Assembly (NCBI GenBank): GCA_002914845.1
Contig: JXTC01000192.1
Span: 1-64,000 of the forward strand
DNA from: Trema orientale
Taxonomy: Eukaryota; Streptophyta; Magnoliopsida; Rosales; Cannabaceae
Direction: 5' to 3'
Length of the DNA: 64,000 bases
Shown here: positions 1-13,000 of the stretch, piece by piece
How the letters are laid out: each line of letters begins with the position of its first letter
Position numbering within the stretch: position 1 is the first letter of the stretch
Notes under the pieces: generated by a model
Told to the model about the DNA's origin: nothing
Databases searched by the model: none
Seen by the model: only the letters and a program-made list of their open reading frames with translations
Program-made: the position numbers and the translations under genes

Positions 1-261
1 ATATTCAGCAATGAAATCAAATCCTATGTTTCTCGATCATTCAGATTACACCTGAAATTAAAATTCGAAATGGAAAAACTATCAAATGAATTTGAATGAA
101 CAGAAAAAAATGGACATGCGTTTGTAAGAAGTCACAGAATATAATCTTGGAAACAAAAAAGCAAAATTTGTTGAACCTCCCCAAATATCTTCCCAAAAGC
201 AAACAGAGTTTCCCATTTCTATATCCCATTCTGTGAAACGAGAAAATTTGATTATTCCTTA

Positions 262-415
262 GGATATAAACTTCGAGCAACTTCTAAAAAAACCTCTAAA
301 ACCACATTATAATCCCATCCATTTGATTATTTTTTGGGATATGATATATAAACTTCTGGGGACTTCTAAAAGAACTTCTAGAAGCCACATTAGAATCCCA
401 TCCATTTTGATCAGT
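262..415. repeat. imperfect tandem duplication, about 75 bp unit
   Basis: Two adjacent units (about 262-330 and 336-415) share the string ACTTCTAAAA, then a CCACATTA-AATCCCATCC block and a TTTGAT ending. It lies at the 3' margin of a LINE fragment (minus-strand sense) and seems to be a local duplication of its last coding part: the RSPQKF-encoding stretch falls in the second unit. Confidence 0.6.
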
Positions 416-1250
416 TCCATACTTACTCCTAGTGACCCTTCCCCAGTCAGAGTATTGTTCCAAAGGGAATCTCCATAGCCATTTCCCCAACGAAGCGAAG
501 TTCTTGAATTTCAAATTGCCAATTCCCAAACCACCTCTCTGCTTCTCGAAACTATATCCCAAGCAACCAAATGATTTTTCCGTCCCATCAAAACCTTCCC
601 ACAAAAAGTCCCTCATGAATTTTTCTAACAACAATGCTATTTTTCTAGGCAACTTAAACAGAGACATGTAAAAGATAGGGATGCTAGAAAAAACAGATTG
701 AATAAGAATTAATCTACCTCCTCTAGACACAAAAGACTTCTTCCAACCATCTAAACCTTTTTGAAACTTATTGTAAAACCGGTATCCAAAATTCATACGA
801 TAAAGGATTTCCCCCCAAATGGAAGCCCCAAATATTTTAATAGCCACTCCTCCAAACCACAAGCTACTCGTCTAGCAAGATCATTCAAAAAATCAATCTC
901 CACATTTATTCCCACTAAGTTACTTTTTTCCATATTAATTTTCAGACCTGAAACATCACAAAAAAGTCTTAAAATATTAAGCATATTAAGGATATTTTCC
1001 TCTGAAGCCTTGAAAAAAAACAAAGTATCGTCCGCAAATTGCAAATGGGGCACTGACACATTGTACCAACCTATTGTAAATCCCTCAAAACAAAAAATCT
1101 TCTTTTCTCCACTAATCTTCCTAAAACATCTATGACCAAAGTGAATAAAAAAGGTGACAAAGGTTCATCCTGTCTTAAGCCCCCTTGTAGCTCCAATCTG
1201 CCTCTGGGTCTACCATTTCTTGAGGGCATATGAAGCACATTATACTAATA
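290..1250 (-). mobile_element. LINE (L1-type) reverse-transcriptase fragment, copy A
   Basis: Minus-strand translation shows non-LTR reverse-transcriptase hallmarks spread over two or more frames. There is GLRQDEPLSPFLF at about 1,170-1,130, then HLQFADDTLFF (the catalytic FADD box) near 1,050-1,020, then GLKINMEKSNLVG and a KYLGLPFGG block. The C-terminal flank of plant LINEs follows, with WKKSFVSRGGRLILIQSV and MRDFLWEG. Frame changes and an in-frame stop after LRDLQ show it is dead. It is truncated at both ends, with no endonuclease domain and no poly(A) tail visible. It lies just downstream of the SPP pseudogene and is a different insertion from copies B and C, because the RDFLWEG region occurs again in copy C. 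Confidence 0.85.
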
Positions 1251-1399
1251 AAAAAGGAATGTCTATCATCTATGATAGACTTACCTCTTGCATGTTCTAC
1301 CATATCACTGGACAAGAGGAAGGAAATGAAAAATGTAGTAGCCACATTGAACAAAATCAAGATGATATCTATAAAGGATGTTGGAGAGAATTACCATGA

Positions 1400-2222
1400 A
1401 TTTTGTTTCTTATTTCTTCTTTTTCTTTTGTTCACTATCTTTTTTTATTGTCCAGTCAGATTAACTGTGCAAAGTGACAACATCCTTAATTACTATCATG
1501 CTCAAGGATGATGTCACACTTTATTTAATATTATCAGAGTGTAGTTTTCCTCCCACCTACAGTTGGCTTGCTGGTTCTGAGACCTGTATAATCCATTAGG
1601 AAGTTATGCCTGACTCTTCAGGTTAAGATAATACATTTTCTCTTTTATCCCCTGCTAAGTTGATGATACTTAGCAATAGTGAAGATAGAAAGTTTGAAGC
1701 AGAGAGTTACTCATCTTCTAAATAGAAAGTTAGAAACAGAGAATCACTCATCTTCTACAGATTGAGAATTTATGTTCGGGACCTCTTGTGGTCTTTAATC
1801 TTTTGAAGCTATAATAGCCTGTTTCCATTTCTAAAATTCCAAAATGACCTGCCAGTCATAATGAATTTTTGGTCATTATGTCCTCTTAATCCGTAGAGTT
1901 GCAAAGCAAGTGTAGTACGATTGGTTTTCTGATAATCAGTATAGTATGATTATTTGACATGCAAAGAAATCAAAGCCAAACAGAAGTAAAAATAACATCC
2001 ATGATACAGCCATGGTAACACAATTATACAAATCCATTCATAACTAGAAAAAAAAAAACAAAAAACAAAAAAAAACAAAAAACAAATATAGAAAAAAATA
2101 TATATATAAAAAAAAAGAATAAACTGTGATCATAATGAATGACAAAGAAGCACTGCAATAGCTTCAAATAAAAGAGCTATCAGACGTCAGATACAAGTTT
2201 AAATGCTGACCTTGTTAGAAGC
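1400..2222. other. non-coding spacer with A-rich low-complexity tract
   Basis: I see no gene. Positions 2,048-2,120 are an A-rich tract (A-runs broken by C, T and G), possibly an old poly(A) tail. The rest is unremarkable AT-rich sequence downstream of the SPP stop codon. Confidence 0.5.
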
Positions 2223-2539
2223 CTAGAATAACCAGGTGTCTGGGTGTTTTACCCCACAGCCATCCAACCATGTCTGATGCATGTGTAACCAAATGAACTC
2301 ATTTGTTAACTCAGCCTGCAAAACCATGCAAGCAAAGGTGACTAAAATAGTTACTAAACTGTTAATGTAGTTAGTTCAACAAGTATATGCTATTATAGGA
2401 CCGAGATTGAGACAAACGTTGTAGTTATACCTTTGAACTCATTAAGATAGTTGTCAGACAACAATACCGCTCCTCTCCTACAAAAGAATTGCAAATCAAA
2501 CAATATCGAAAAGAAAATGAAGCATCGGATTTTAGTATA

Positions 2540-2577
2540 ATTAAAAAATAATAACAATAATAACAATAATAACAAAA
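2540..2577. repeat. AAT/AAC microsatellite
   Basis: A short run of alternating AAT and AAC triplets lies upstream (minus sense) of the EERYCC exon of the SPP pseudogene. Confidence 0.8.
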
Positions 2578-2920
2578 GCCAAATAAACTAGTAGAGCATG
2601 AAAAAATTTCACCTAGTATCCAAAGTTTCAAGAAGTATCAAAGTTCATGTGGCTATTGACAAGAAAGAGATCAGTTAATTATTAGCACACTATAATGCAA
2701 TTAATAATGCTACAATGCATTAAACTGCTTAATTGGACACCAGAATTCCAATACAAGCTTATATTCTTTCACTGTGAACAGTGAACTTATCAAATAAGGA
2801 AGGAGAGTAATATTCAAAACAATTAAAGAAGAAATGGATTTTTTTTTAACAGTTTATATAAACCATTGAATTTAAACCACACTATGAAACAGACTAATTC
2901 CTGAAAATATTTGAATAACT

Positions 2921-4010
2921 TTTTTTTTGATAAGAAACACGAACCAATTTTATTAGAAAAGAAAAGAGAATACAAAAAGATGACAAGATATCATCTGAAG
3001 GTTACAGCCAATTATTCTAGTCTCTAATCAAATCTGAAAGCATTAATTAGTGTCAAAGATCCAAAGAGCAACCCAGAATCTAACTTGTTCCCAAATAGAC
3101 TCCAAACAGACTTCGTTATCTTCAAAGATTCTATTATTCCTTTCGAGCCAAATAGCCCAATACGTACCCAAAATAGCACAGTTCCACAAACTTTTCCTAC
3201 GAACACATAGAACCCTCAATCAAACTGAAAGACGTCCTTACAATGACGAGGCCATACCCAGGAAACTTTGAATTCCTTTAGTAAATGGCACCAGAGAGAT
3301 GTAACTGCAGGACAATGTAGAAATAAATGATCCATATATTCATTATCTTTACAAAGCACACACCAAGCTGGAGAAATAGCCAAGGAAGGCTTCCGCTTCC
3401 GGAGAACATCATAAGTATTCAACTTTCCCAGGGCTAAAAGCCAACATAAAAGCTTTCACCTTCGGTGGGGCACAAGCTTTCCAAATGAAAGAATGAGATT
3501 GAAAGGGCTGAACTCTATTACTCGAAGTTAATTCTTTAAACATCGATCCACAAATGAACATATTAGAACCTTCTAGTTTCCATACCCTCCTATCATCCAC
3601 AGCCTCACAAAGATTAACAGAATCCAATAATACTATCAAATCTGAAACTTGTTCTAACTCCCTATCATTCAAATTTCTGACAAATCTTAGGTTCCATGAA
3701 TAACTGCCACTTCTAATAATTGGCTCCACAGATTTCAATGCACAAATACTCTCATTATGAGAGACTGCCAATCTATGCAAAAGTAGAAAACGCTCTGCTA
3801 GACATAAGTCCCCTACCCATAAATCCTCCCAAAATCTAATTCTATCCCCTCTTCTCACTTTAAACTTAACGTGCTTAATAAACTCATCATAATCTCTTGA
3901 AATAAACTTCCAAGGACTTCTAAAAGCTACTCTCAATGCCTCCTTCGAATCCTACCCGTTAGGTAATGGCTTTAGCCCACAGGGATTGCTGTTCCATCGG
4001 AAACCTGCAC
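2921..4010 (-). mobile_element. 5'-truncated LINE 3' end, copy B
   Basis: The minus strand reads RSPWKFISRDYDEFIKHV, then IRFWEDLWVGD, then a zf-RVT (reverse-transcriptase zinc-binding) region with C-x2-C (WCVLCKDNEYMDHLFLHC) and a LWCHLL tail. It ends with a 3' UTR finishing CTTATC followed by an A-run (T-run at 2,921-2,929 on the plus strand), which is typical of plant L1 elements. Frames change near 3,936 and 3,420. It lies wholly in the SPP intron between the IGSDTW exon and the EERYCC exon, on the same strand as the host gene. Confidence 0.85.
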
Positions 4011-4016
4011 AGCCCT

Positions 4017-4270
4017 TTTTTTTTTTCTTTTTTTTTTGAAGAGAGACAGAAATATTATTAATAAGATAAATATATGTTACAAAACAGTGGACAAGATATC
4101 CACAGCAAACAAAACAACAACATTACCAATACCAATACCCAAACATCTGAGCTCCTTAGGATTACAAACTACATTCCAAGCCACCAGATGTTCACCTTCC
4201 AGATCCCCACTGCCCTCCCACAAGAAATTCCTCATTTTCTTTTCTATGAGTAATACCATAAATTAATGTA
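4017..4270 (-). mobile_element. short LINE fragment with own poly(A), copy C
   Basis: The minus strand reads MRNFLWEGSGDLEGEHLVAW, then runs directly into a LINE-like 3' UTR (TATATTTATCTTATTAATAA) and an A-rich tail (plus-strand T-runs 4,017-4,038). It is an internally deleted LINE remnant next to copy B and separate from it, because copy B continues with its own coding sequence after this tail. Confidence 0.65.
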
Positions 4271-4512
4271 ATCACTTCACTTTACTAACTTTTTCCATCC
4301 TCCTATACAATCTCCTCCTCTTCCCTATCAGTCTAAGAGTATAAATGAATGGCATAACAAAACAATTTAAAATGTAGTATGGTGTATCACATTACGAACA
4401 AATAGCATGTAATCAATCATTTCCAGCATTATAACATAACTTATGCACATTTTAACCATTTTTTGAATAACGACAATTTCAAAAATAGCATTTAACCCTT
4501 CAACAAATGAAG

Positions 4513-4532
4513 CCAGAGAGAGAGAGAGAGAG
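4513..4532. repeat. GA dinucleotide microsatellite
   Basis: About ten GA units lie inside the SPP pseudogene intron, between the LINE remnants and the IGSDTW exon. Confidence 0.85.
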
Positions 4533-7407
4533 GTAGCAGTTTTGGTCAGTTGATTTTCTGATTTTCTCCTGGTTAATAGTGACATGTTAGTTATATCCTC
4601 GACCTTAGTACCTAAAAACATCACAGGGTCAATTTATCTCATACAAACCACAAAATACCATGCCAACAGAAAAATCTCACCAAATGTCTTGTAGCACTTC
4701 ACAAGCCATGTGTCTGAGCCAATCTGGGCTGAGGATAATCGATATACCCATACCTGAAACTGTTTCCCTCCGTCCCCATGCAACCTTCTAATTGCATCTA
4801 TGCACTGGTGAATAGGCAGCACAGTTCCCAAAGGATGGACAAAAGTACCAGAGGAATACCGAATACTGACTAGGATGAAATAATATAAGCAATCAATTAT
4901 AATATCTTACCCTTATAATATCTTACCTTAATAGAGTTGAAGGTAGCACAAACACGTTCACCATGAAAATTTACAAAGTAAAAAACTCAGTCTAAAAATC
5001 AATTCATAACAGTATAGGACAAACAAAATACTGAAAACTTTTTTGTGTTTATTATAAAATGATTAGTCATACGATTTACTCCTGAATTCTAGGGATGACA
5101 AAAACTACCTAGTGAAAGTAAAATACTATAGAGAAGCTCATTACTGGACATACTATCACTAAATCAAAAATGAAAGAACGAGGAACAGAGAAGAGTGAGG
5201 AATAATATTTCATTGCCATACCACAAATTTACAGAAAGGACTATAAAAGCTATCCTATCAAAGTAAATATTTCAAAAAGAAATAATTCATGCTATCATAT
5301 ATCTCAGAAAATAATCACTCCATGACAGGAACTATATTCTTCAAAGCACGAGTCAATAGTTTTCTTTTTGCTTGATTACAGAACACAGACATGGAAATAA
5401 ACGATTGCAAATAAATGATTGCAATGAAGAAGTCCTGATACCAACCCAAAATCTATTATCATTTTTCCCGAAAAATGAACAGAACGTTGCTGATTAAAGT
5501 CAGACGTCTCCTTGCATGTAACTTCACCCTTTTCAGTCTTCTGCTTTTTAAATTCCTTTATGGTCATCCCTATCACCACAAAATGTTCAGAGCAATCATT
5601 TTATTCAACATATTCATCTCAAGTGAAAATTCTACATATGCTGCTCAGATTTCTGAACTTCTGCATGGATTATATTGGGATTATTTTTCATATTTTCTGA
5701 ATGCCACTGCAACAGTTCTTCCTGTGCATTACTGACCTGCGATTTCCAGAAATTACATAGCTTTAAATCACGAGAATTCAAATTGTAATTACAGAACCCA
5801 CCTCCAATAGCTAAGGAAACATGAGGCCGTAAGTCTGCAAACCATCACACCGTAGACTGCAGGAATACTGAACAGTTCAGCATCATTCCCAGAGTAACCA
5901 CAAACAAGTGTTGACAGGCAGTTTTCCGTCAAATTTCAAATTTCTTCAGCAGATATGAAAGGGCCTGTCCTTTGCCAGCACCAAGTGGTAAGACATCCAA
6001 AGCAGTCCCACGGCTATAAATTATCTTTACATCTAGCTAAGCCAAATATTGATCAAGATCAGAGATATACCACTAGGAATTAAGTAAAGTAACATACAAT
6101 AATAAGGAAGAGAAACAAACTGAATCTTACCCCTTGTTTCTCTAAACATTCTGATAGAACATCGATTATCTTGAGTGCTTCACACTTCTCTACAAAAAAG
6201 CTAACCTTGTGAGGTCGTTGGTCTATCTCTGACTGCAAAAGTTCCATAAATAAGTACTAAACAAACAAAACACATAAGTTCGGCCAATGTTAACTTGAAC
6301 TCAATCAATTACAATTTTCCAATCCAACAATATAAGACATGGGTTTCGTCATTTATCCTCTATCCAAAAAGAAAATTGGCAGAGCAACTGTGAAAACCGG
6401 CAATATTACACATGGCAAATCTTACTTTTATCACTACACTAACCGGGTAAAGTAATAAACCACCAACCAAATATGACTATACATACGAACTCAAATCGTC
6501 CATCTAATTTTGATATCCTAATTAATATCTAACCAATGATTGTCATATCATTTAAAAATCTGAAACTATCTAATCAGTTTTTTTAACCCTATCCCTATAG
6601 TTTAAAATTTTCAACATATGTGTCATCAATTTTTAATAAAATTGGACAAAGATTTGGATACTTACATACAAGCATGTAGATGGTCTTAAAACCGGCATTA
6701 TTGACCGTTCTTCAGTTCAAAATACTCCTCATAATCGTCTCGTAGCCTTTTCGCTCATGAAATCAGAAGTCAGAACGTTGTGAAATTCAAAGAAAGAAGC
6801 TGACCTGAGGAACAAGCGGAGGAAAGTTAAAGAGGTTTCTTCAAGGACAATGTCTCTGTCCCACCTCTGATTGAGATATTGTTCCCAGCCATAATCGGGG
6901 ACCATAGCGTCGCCATAGGCGATCTCAGTTCCCACAGACATAACAGCGACGTCAGGGGTTAACAAGGGTTTCTCGGCCCTTAATAGTTTGTAGGAAGTGG
7001 GAGATCTTCCGGTTGAGAAGACAAGAAGAGAGTCACGGCGGTAATAGGCTTCCCATAGAGCATTGAACCGGAGAAGAGAGAGGTTCTGAGGGTCGTCATG
7101 GTCGACCTGTAAATCGCAGAGAGCCATTGAATTGAGTTATCAAGAAGAAGAAAGAAGAAAGGGGAATGAATGAATGAATGTACCATGGTGGAATCAAGAT
7201 CAGAGACTATCATGAGACGTGCAGAGCCATTGAGACGATCCATGCCTATGGCTGAGCTGAGCTGAGCTCTCTACTGAATCCCACAAATATGGGAGAAGAG
7301 GAAATGCAAGCTCGGTGGTGAAACATAAAATTACAGTAACATCTCTGTAGTACATGGGCTAAATTTGTCCTTTAACACAAAAAGTTCCCAGCAGAATGTT
7401 AGAAAAG

Positions 7408-7951
7408 AGTTAATGGCACAACTGGGTCCTGAAGTATCCACTCTCTCCGTGGTTTGGTTTTTAGAGTTTTAATTGTAGTAATTAAGGGCTTGTTTGGCAT
7501 TGTTTTTTATTTTTTGTTTTATAATAATTTGGTCTTTAAATTGTCTAAAATAAAATTTATTCTTAAATTTTTGACCAAAAATACAAGTGGTGCCATCTCA
7601 ATGTATATTTAAAAGGTAATTTAGAAATTTCAAGCATAAAAATGAGTAATCATAGAAATTTTTTTTTTCTAAATTTACAATTCCAAGAACCCTAAAAAAT
7701 ACATAATAAATATTTCATTCTCTCATAATTTTTTTATTCAGTTTATTTCCTTTAAACACTCTTTCAGATATTACAACATTATCCTCATATGTGTTTTTTA
7801 TCAAATTTAACAGTAGGTTACAATTTAGACAGTACATGGACTGAATTGCTACAAATCGAAAATATTAAGGACTTAATTGCTGTAGTTGAAACTTTGAGGA
7901 CCAAATTGCCACAAATTAGATAGTTCAGGGATCATTTGTGCCATAAACCCA
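7408..7951. mobile_element. non-autonomous TIR element (about 540 bp family), copy 1
   Basis: The left end (TTAATGGCACAACTGGGTCC) and the inverted right end (GGGTTTATGGCACAAATGAT) are related terminal inverted repeats. Flanks TTAGAAAAG (7,399-7,407) and TTAGAAAAA (7,952-7,960) form a 9-bp target duplication with one mismatch, which suggests a Mutator-like origin. The interior is AT-rich with no reading frame. Related copies lie at 23,466-23,980 and about 44,118-44,655. Confidence 0.75.
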
Positions 7952-8453
7952 TTAGAAAAAGAAAAAGAAATAAAGTGATTTCTTTGAATTTCTGAATGAG
8001 GTGATTGCAAAAAAAATACTTCAACTATGGCTTTTCGTTTTAATCTTGTTGTTGTAAGTAAACTATTTATTTATAATGACAAATTTAGCTTTTGAAAAAG
8101 ACATATTTTTCAATTTAATAATTTAATTTTCAAAACTAACTATTTTGTTGGTTCTTAAATTATTAGTAATGTTTAGTGTTATTCCTTGAGCTTTCAAATT
8201 TCCTGCTTGGACAAATATTTAATTTACTCTATATTGGATATTATGTAAGTTACTACTATGCCCTTATTTAAAGGAACATGTGCCTAAGACAACCAGAACA
8301 GTTAGTTTAAGGATCAAAAATCATAAATTTAAAAATTTAGGCACTAAAATGAAATTTTTCAATAGTTCAGAGATCAATAGAATAATTAATCCTTATATCT
8401 ATGCCGATATATTCATATTAATATATAAATAATATTTTTGTTAGCTATGAATT

Positions 8454-9607
8454 GTATGCATCTTAATTTGCACTTTGATAAGTGCGTATTTGAACTATTA
8501 TTTGATATATTTCTCTATATTTATTTTGGTTGTTTTCTTGTAATTCTTAAGTTTTAATTTTATTTTTATGTTTTTAGGTATTTTTGAGGAGAATGATCGA
8601 ATCAGAGCTGAAATCAGGTGAAACAGAACTTAATTAGAAAAAGCTGAAAAATTGGAGCTTCAAAGGCCAGCGCTCGAGTCCAGCAAAAATTTGTGCTTCC
8701 ATGTGGTGCCAGAGAAAATGAGTAGCTAGTATTTTCAGCACTTTGGACGAATTTTGAGATTGGAAAACTACTCAAGGCTGACTCTAAGCCCTTCTATACT
8801 ATAAAAAGACCTCTCTTACTTAGAAATAATAATTCCTAGACACCCTTAAACACTTAGATGATAGAAAGAGAGAGAGAATCAAGAGGAGAAGAAGAGCTTG
8901 GACCCTGTTTTCAGCATTTCTTCACCCTTTCTCCTTCCTTTTTCTTTTGTTCGTTTATTCTAGCATGATGTTTTTATTTTTCATCCTTGTATACATGCTA
9001 AACTAAGGTTTCTATTAAGTTAAGGATGATTTCAAAGTCCTAGACATGAATATTTTGTAAATTTCTTAAATTTTATATAAAATATTATTGATTATTTATT
9101 AAAAATTGCTATATTCTTCTATGATTATTGGTTCATAATTTCTATTTTGATTTGTATGGGATGAGCAACTAGATGAATATGATAGGAATCTATTACTAAG
9201 TTATATTACTTGATCCATAATTGTCTTGAAAATCTATTCAATAAGTAGCAAATTATTATAGTTGATTGAATTCATGTCAAAGTGCTATCTATAATTGGTA
9301 ACTGTGATGAACAATTGACTATAAGATCTAATAATTAAATAATATGATTGTCTAATAGTGGAGAATGATCCTTTGACCCGTTTTATTTTATTGCTTTTTT
9401 TATTTTGTTTATTTTCGGTTTTGTTATTTTTTTTCTAAAAAACCCTTAAATATAATAGGATTGATAGCTTATAAATTATACCAATTTCTCGTAAAATCGA
9501 TCCTTCTTACCACTATACTAGATAATTCTACGGTTTCTTAGGCCATATTAGATTAGTAATTAGGAGGTTATAAATTTTAATTTAATTGCATTAATGACCG
9601 CTGTCAC
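8454..9607 (+). mobile_element. solo-LTR-like sequence (Ty3/gypsy type)
   Basis: The stretch starts near TGTATGCATC and has a TATA-like CTATACTATAAAAAGACC near 8,795 followed by a purine-rich leader. It ends with the AATCGATCCTTCTTACCACT segment common near the 3' end of plant Ty3/gypsy LTRs. No internal polyprotein follows and I found no clear target duplication, so a solo or decayed LTR is inferred. Confidence 0.5.
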
Positions 9608-10014
9608 ACTTTATTGATTATACTCCTTTCAAAGTACTAAGAAACATAAACTCAAATTTTCCCTTAAAAGGAAAATAACATAAACTATCTTCTTTATTTT
9701 CACTTAATTCTATTTTCAAAATTTTCAAAACTATCCGGTTTTGTTCGTCAATTTGGGGGTCACATGTTTGTCAAAAGTTAAAAAAAGTATCTCTTGTAAT
9801 GTGTTCTCATCAATCAATTGATTAACTAAAAATGGAGCATAAGCTATACTCTTTTAACCTTTAAAGAAGCCAAAACATAATTTTATAGTATTGGAGATTA
9901 CGATGACAAACGTTGGATTTTGTTGGACGCGTACACGTTTTTGGAAATGTTCCTTATCTGAATTGTTAATTTCTAACCTCAAATTGCATTATTTAAAACA
10001 TTCTTTTAATACAT

Positions 10015-13000
10015 CTAGAATAGATATGGAATGAGAGCCTTAACATTTGGGGGGAAATCGTCTTGCTTGGAGAGGTACCACTGCCTTGTAGCATAACTCC
10101 TTCCCACTAGGTATAACATTGTGCCTATAGACACAGATAATGCATGGAGTGTTTGAGAAATAAAAGAGAACCCTAAAAATTCTATGATCTCAAAAAGGTA
10201 ATGCGGGCATATGACTAGACCGAAGAGACCACCACTTGGAATCTTATACTTTTTCTCACCTTTTTCTCTTAGTTGGGAAAGAAGATAGTGGTGGTAAAAG
10301 TTCCCACTTATCCCAATTAGAAACAAAAGGAACCCAATGTATTTCAGATCAATTGGTGGTTCTACAAGCCCTTGTGAAAGGTATTGAGCATAAACCATGC
10401 TTGTTGTGTTTGATAAGTAGTTGATAGAGATGATAATTGCAGTGCTGAGAACCATATTGCTGCTGTATTTGTGAATAAATGAAACCTACAAAAACATTCT
10501 CAACTATAAATAAGAAGTTGCATAAAATTACCATGTTTGGTTGAGAGGAAAATCCGGAAAAGATATTCTGTAATTACAAAAATGAAAAATATTGGGTTAA
10601 AAAAAGAAAAAACACAAATTAAAAAATATACATTAATATATATAGGGCCATAATCAAGTGTATATTCTTTTTTTTTTTTACCTATTTATAGGTATTTTTT
10701 TAATCGTTAAATTATTATCTAACGGTTACTATAATTTGAGTAGTTAGAGAAAAATAATAAAAATAAATATATATTATTTAATGTTTTCTGCTCTCTACTT
10801 TTTACCATGAAAAGAAGTACACAATTAATTTTACTTGAAGAAAATTATAAAAAGAAATATCTTCTCAATTGGTGCCCTATATATATATATATAAATGGAG
10901 AATCTGAGCCCCATTGTTGTGCTCGTGGAGAAGGGGAAGCGCTTTAGAATTGGTGTTATCAGTATATCACTTACTAGTATATTGTTATATTCTACCTGCT
11001 TTGGTTTGGAGATATTATGTGTCATTATTTAAAGTAATGAAGTTAATGCTCTATCTAAAAAGAGTAATGCAAGGACACCAATATTTTATACCAAAAACTT
11101 AGTACAAGATTTTGGTGTCACACTAGTGATGTGACATTATTTTTAGCCACAAAACTTTAAATGGCGTGGTCTCACTTTCAAAATATAAGTAGTTGAAATA
11201 AATGACACTTTAAGTGCTGTAAGTTTTTAGTATAGGATATTAGTATCTATATAAATAAAGCAAACTTGTAATGAGAGGCAATATAAGAATTTAACAGACA
11301 TCTTGTGAACGTTCCCTCTGTTTTTGTTCTATTGTATTCTATCTCATTGAATCATATTTTGTTTTATGATATTTTAGAATATCATAAGCTTTGTAACATG
11401 ACTATTTTTCTGTTAAGAACTAACAAGTTGTGACAAAAAGACTATTGGTACAATAATTAAATAATAAAGAGTAGGCTACTGTGTAAATTGAAAGCTCGGG
11501 GGATAAAATGGTAAATAGGTATAATTCAGATTGCTATAATTAACTCTAAACTAAGCTTGCAAGAAGAGGAATCATAAGAATATAACGGACGTTTAGGGCT
11601 GGTAATTTGCGACATGATACAACACAACTCGAAACACACACAGAATTAGCGGTCTAAGTTTACCTTAAACAAATTCGATCAAAATCAGATTGAACCTATG
11701 AACCCGTTTATTAAATAGGTCGGGTTTGGGTTGACCCACTACCTCAAAACTGATCTACAATGACAAGTTTATTAAACAGGTCAATTTCAGATCAACCTAT
11801 TTATGACCCATATAATACCTATTTGAAAATTATAATATGTTTATTATGTATGTTTAGACTTTTTTGTATTTTTAAAATTTTATTACGCATATATATTAAG
11901 ATTTTATGTGTTTTCGATTTATTTTTGGTAAATATTTATGTCTTAAGATCATAAAACATGTGTAAATTTAAGTTAAATGTGTTGAAAAAGTATATTTTAG
12001 CTAATTTAGATTAAAAGAGTTAACGGATCGTGTCGGGTTTAACTTGACCCGAATATGATCCATTTAAATAAACAAGTTATACTGATCGTATCGGATCAAC
12101 CTGTTTATAAACAGATCGGGTTTGGGTTAGAATTTTTAACACAATTATTAAGTAGGTTGAGTTTGGGTTGAAGTATGTGTTGTTATATATAGATATTGAC
12201 ACGACACGAATTCGACCCCCTGATACGAATTGCCACTCATACAGACGTCTTATGACCATGGAAGATTCAATCTTAGATCACTAACATAAAAGTAAACTAA
12301 ATTAATCTGTAACAAGAGGAACTATAATAAGAATGTAATGAACATTATGCCCAACGTGTCAGAAAATGCTTTTGTGGGTGTCCGACCAATCTGTTATTAT
12401 ATAGAGAAAATTAGTTTTAGAATTGTTTTAAGAGTAAGGTTTAACTAGCTTCTTTCCATTTAATTTATTTTTTCTGTCTTTTCTATCAATATTTACTAGT
12501 GTTGTAATTTATAAACTACAAGTTTACTTTATTTTAGTAAGTAAATATGTGGTTTACATTTCCATGACTAGTTCCACCAAAATATTGTATTGAAAAAATG
12601 ATAAAAATTCGGAGATTTCAAAATAAGCTTATGTAATTAATATCCCTATTACTGTACATGTATACATATATTATGCTGGTCACGCATATGGTAAACATAC
12701 CTCCTAATTATATGTAGAGTCATGTGTTCAAATTCAAATTTCTCAGGGTTCCAAAAACAAAAAACAAAAAACATTTGTGAACTCCATTAGTTGCACATGA
12801 AAATTAAGAAAATTAGATTCAACTCTGGTTTCAGTGAAAATTTACTGAATTTTGACAATCGTATTTATTTTTTATGCACCCACTAGTTTTCAACTTTTTC
12901 ACTGTTGAAAAGTCAATACTAGGTTTCAACTTCATTAAGTTAATTGCTCAGGAGATTAGTTCCTCATCGGGTATGCCATTGGAGTACAAAATTTTGTTGT

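Larger units (their letters stand above)
2223..7243 (-). pseudogene. SPP: sucrose-phosphatase pseudogene
   Basis: Sucrose-6-phosphate phosphohydrolase releases sucrose in the last step of sucrose synthesis (HAD superfamily, cytosol). Recognised exons (minus): 7,243-7,184 (start, DLDST nucleophile motif), 7,106 to about 6,810, 6,232-6,131 (QRPHKVSFFVEK), 6,036-5,843, 5,736 to about 5,645 (VSNAQEELLQWH), about 4,880-4,681 (HQCIDAIRRLHGD, IGSDTWLVK), 2,477-2,431 (EERYCCLTTILMSSK) and 2,315-2,223 (HMHQTWLDG, stop). GT-AG borders and phases fit across the ends I could check. It is broken: exon 2 shifts frame before its NFPPLVPQ segment, exon 4 (194 nt) carries two shifts, the family GDSGND motif reads GYSGND so a conserved acidic residue is lost, and I could not find the region between exon 5 and the HQCIDA exon. 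The intron 4,680-2,478 holds LINE fragments. First-exon motifs remain intact, so loss may be fairly recent. Confidence 0.9.

Noticed and set aside
11040..12360. Three loose copies of an AAGAGG-AT-ATAAGAAT-TAACGGACAT-like phrase (about 11,270, 11,555 and 12,310)
   Set aside because: Too short and degenerate, with irregular spacing, to call a repeat array.
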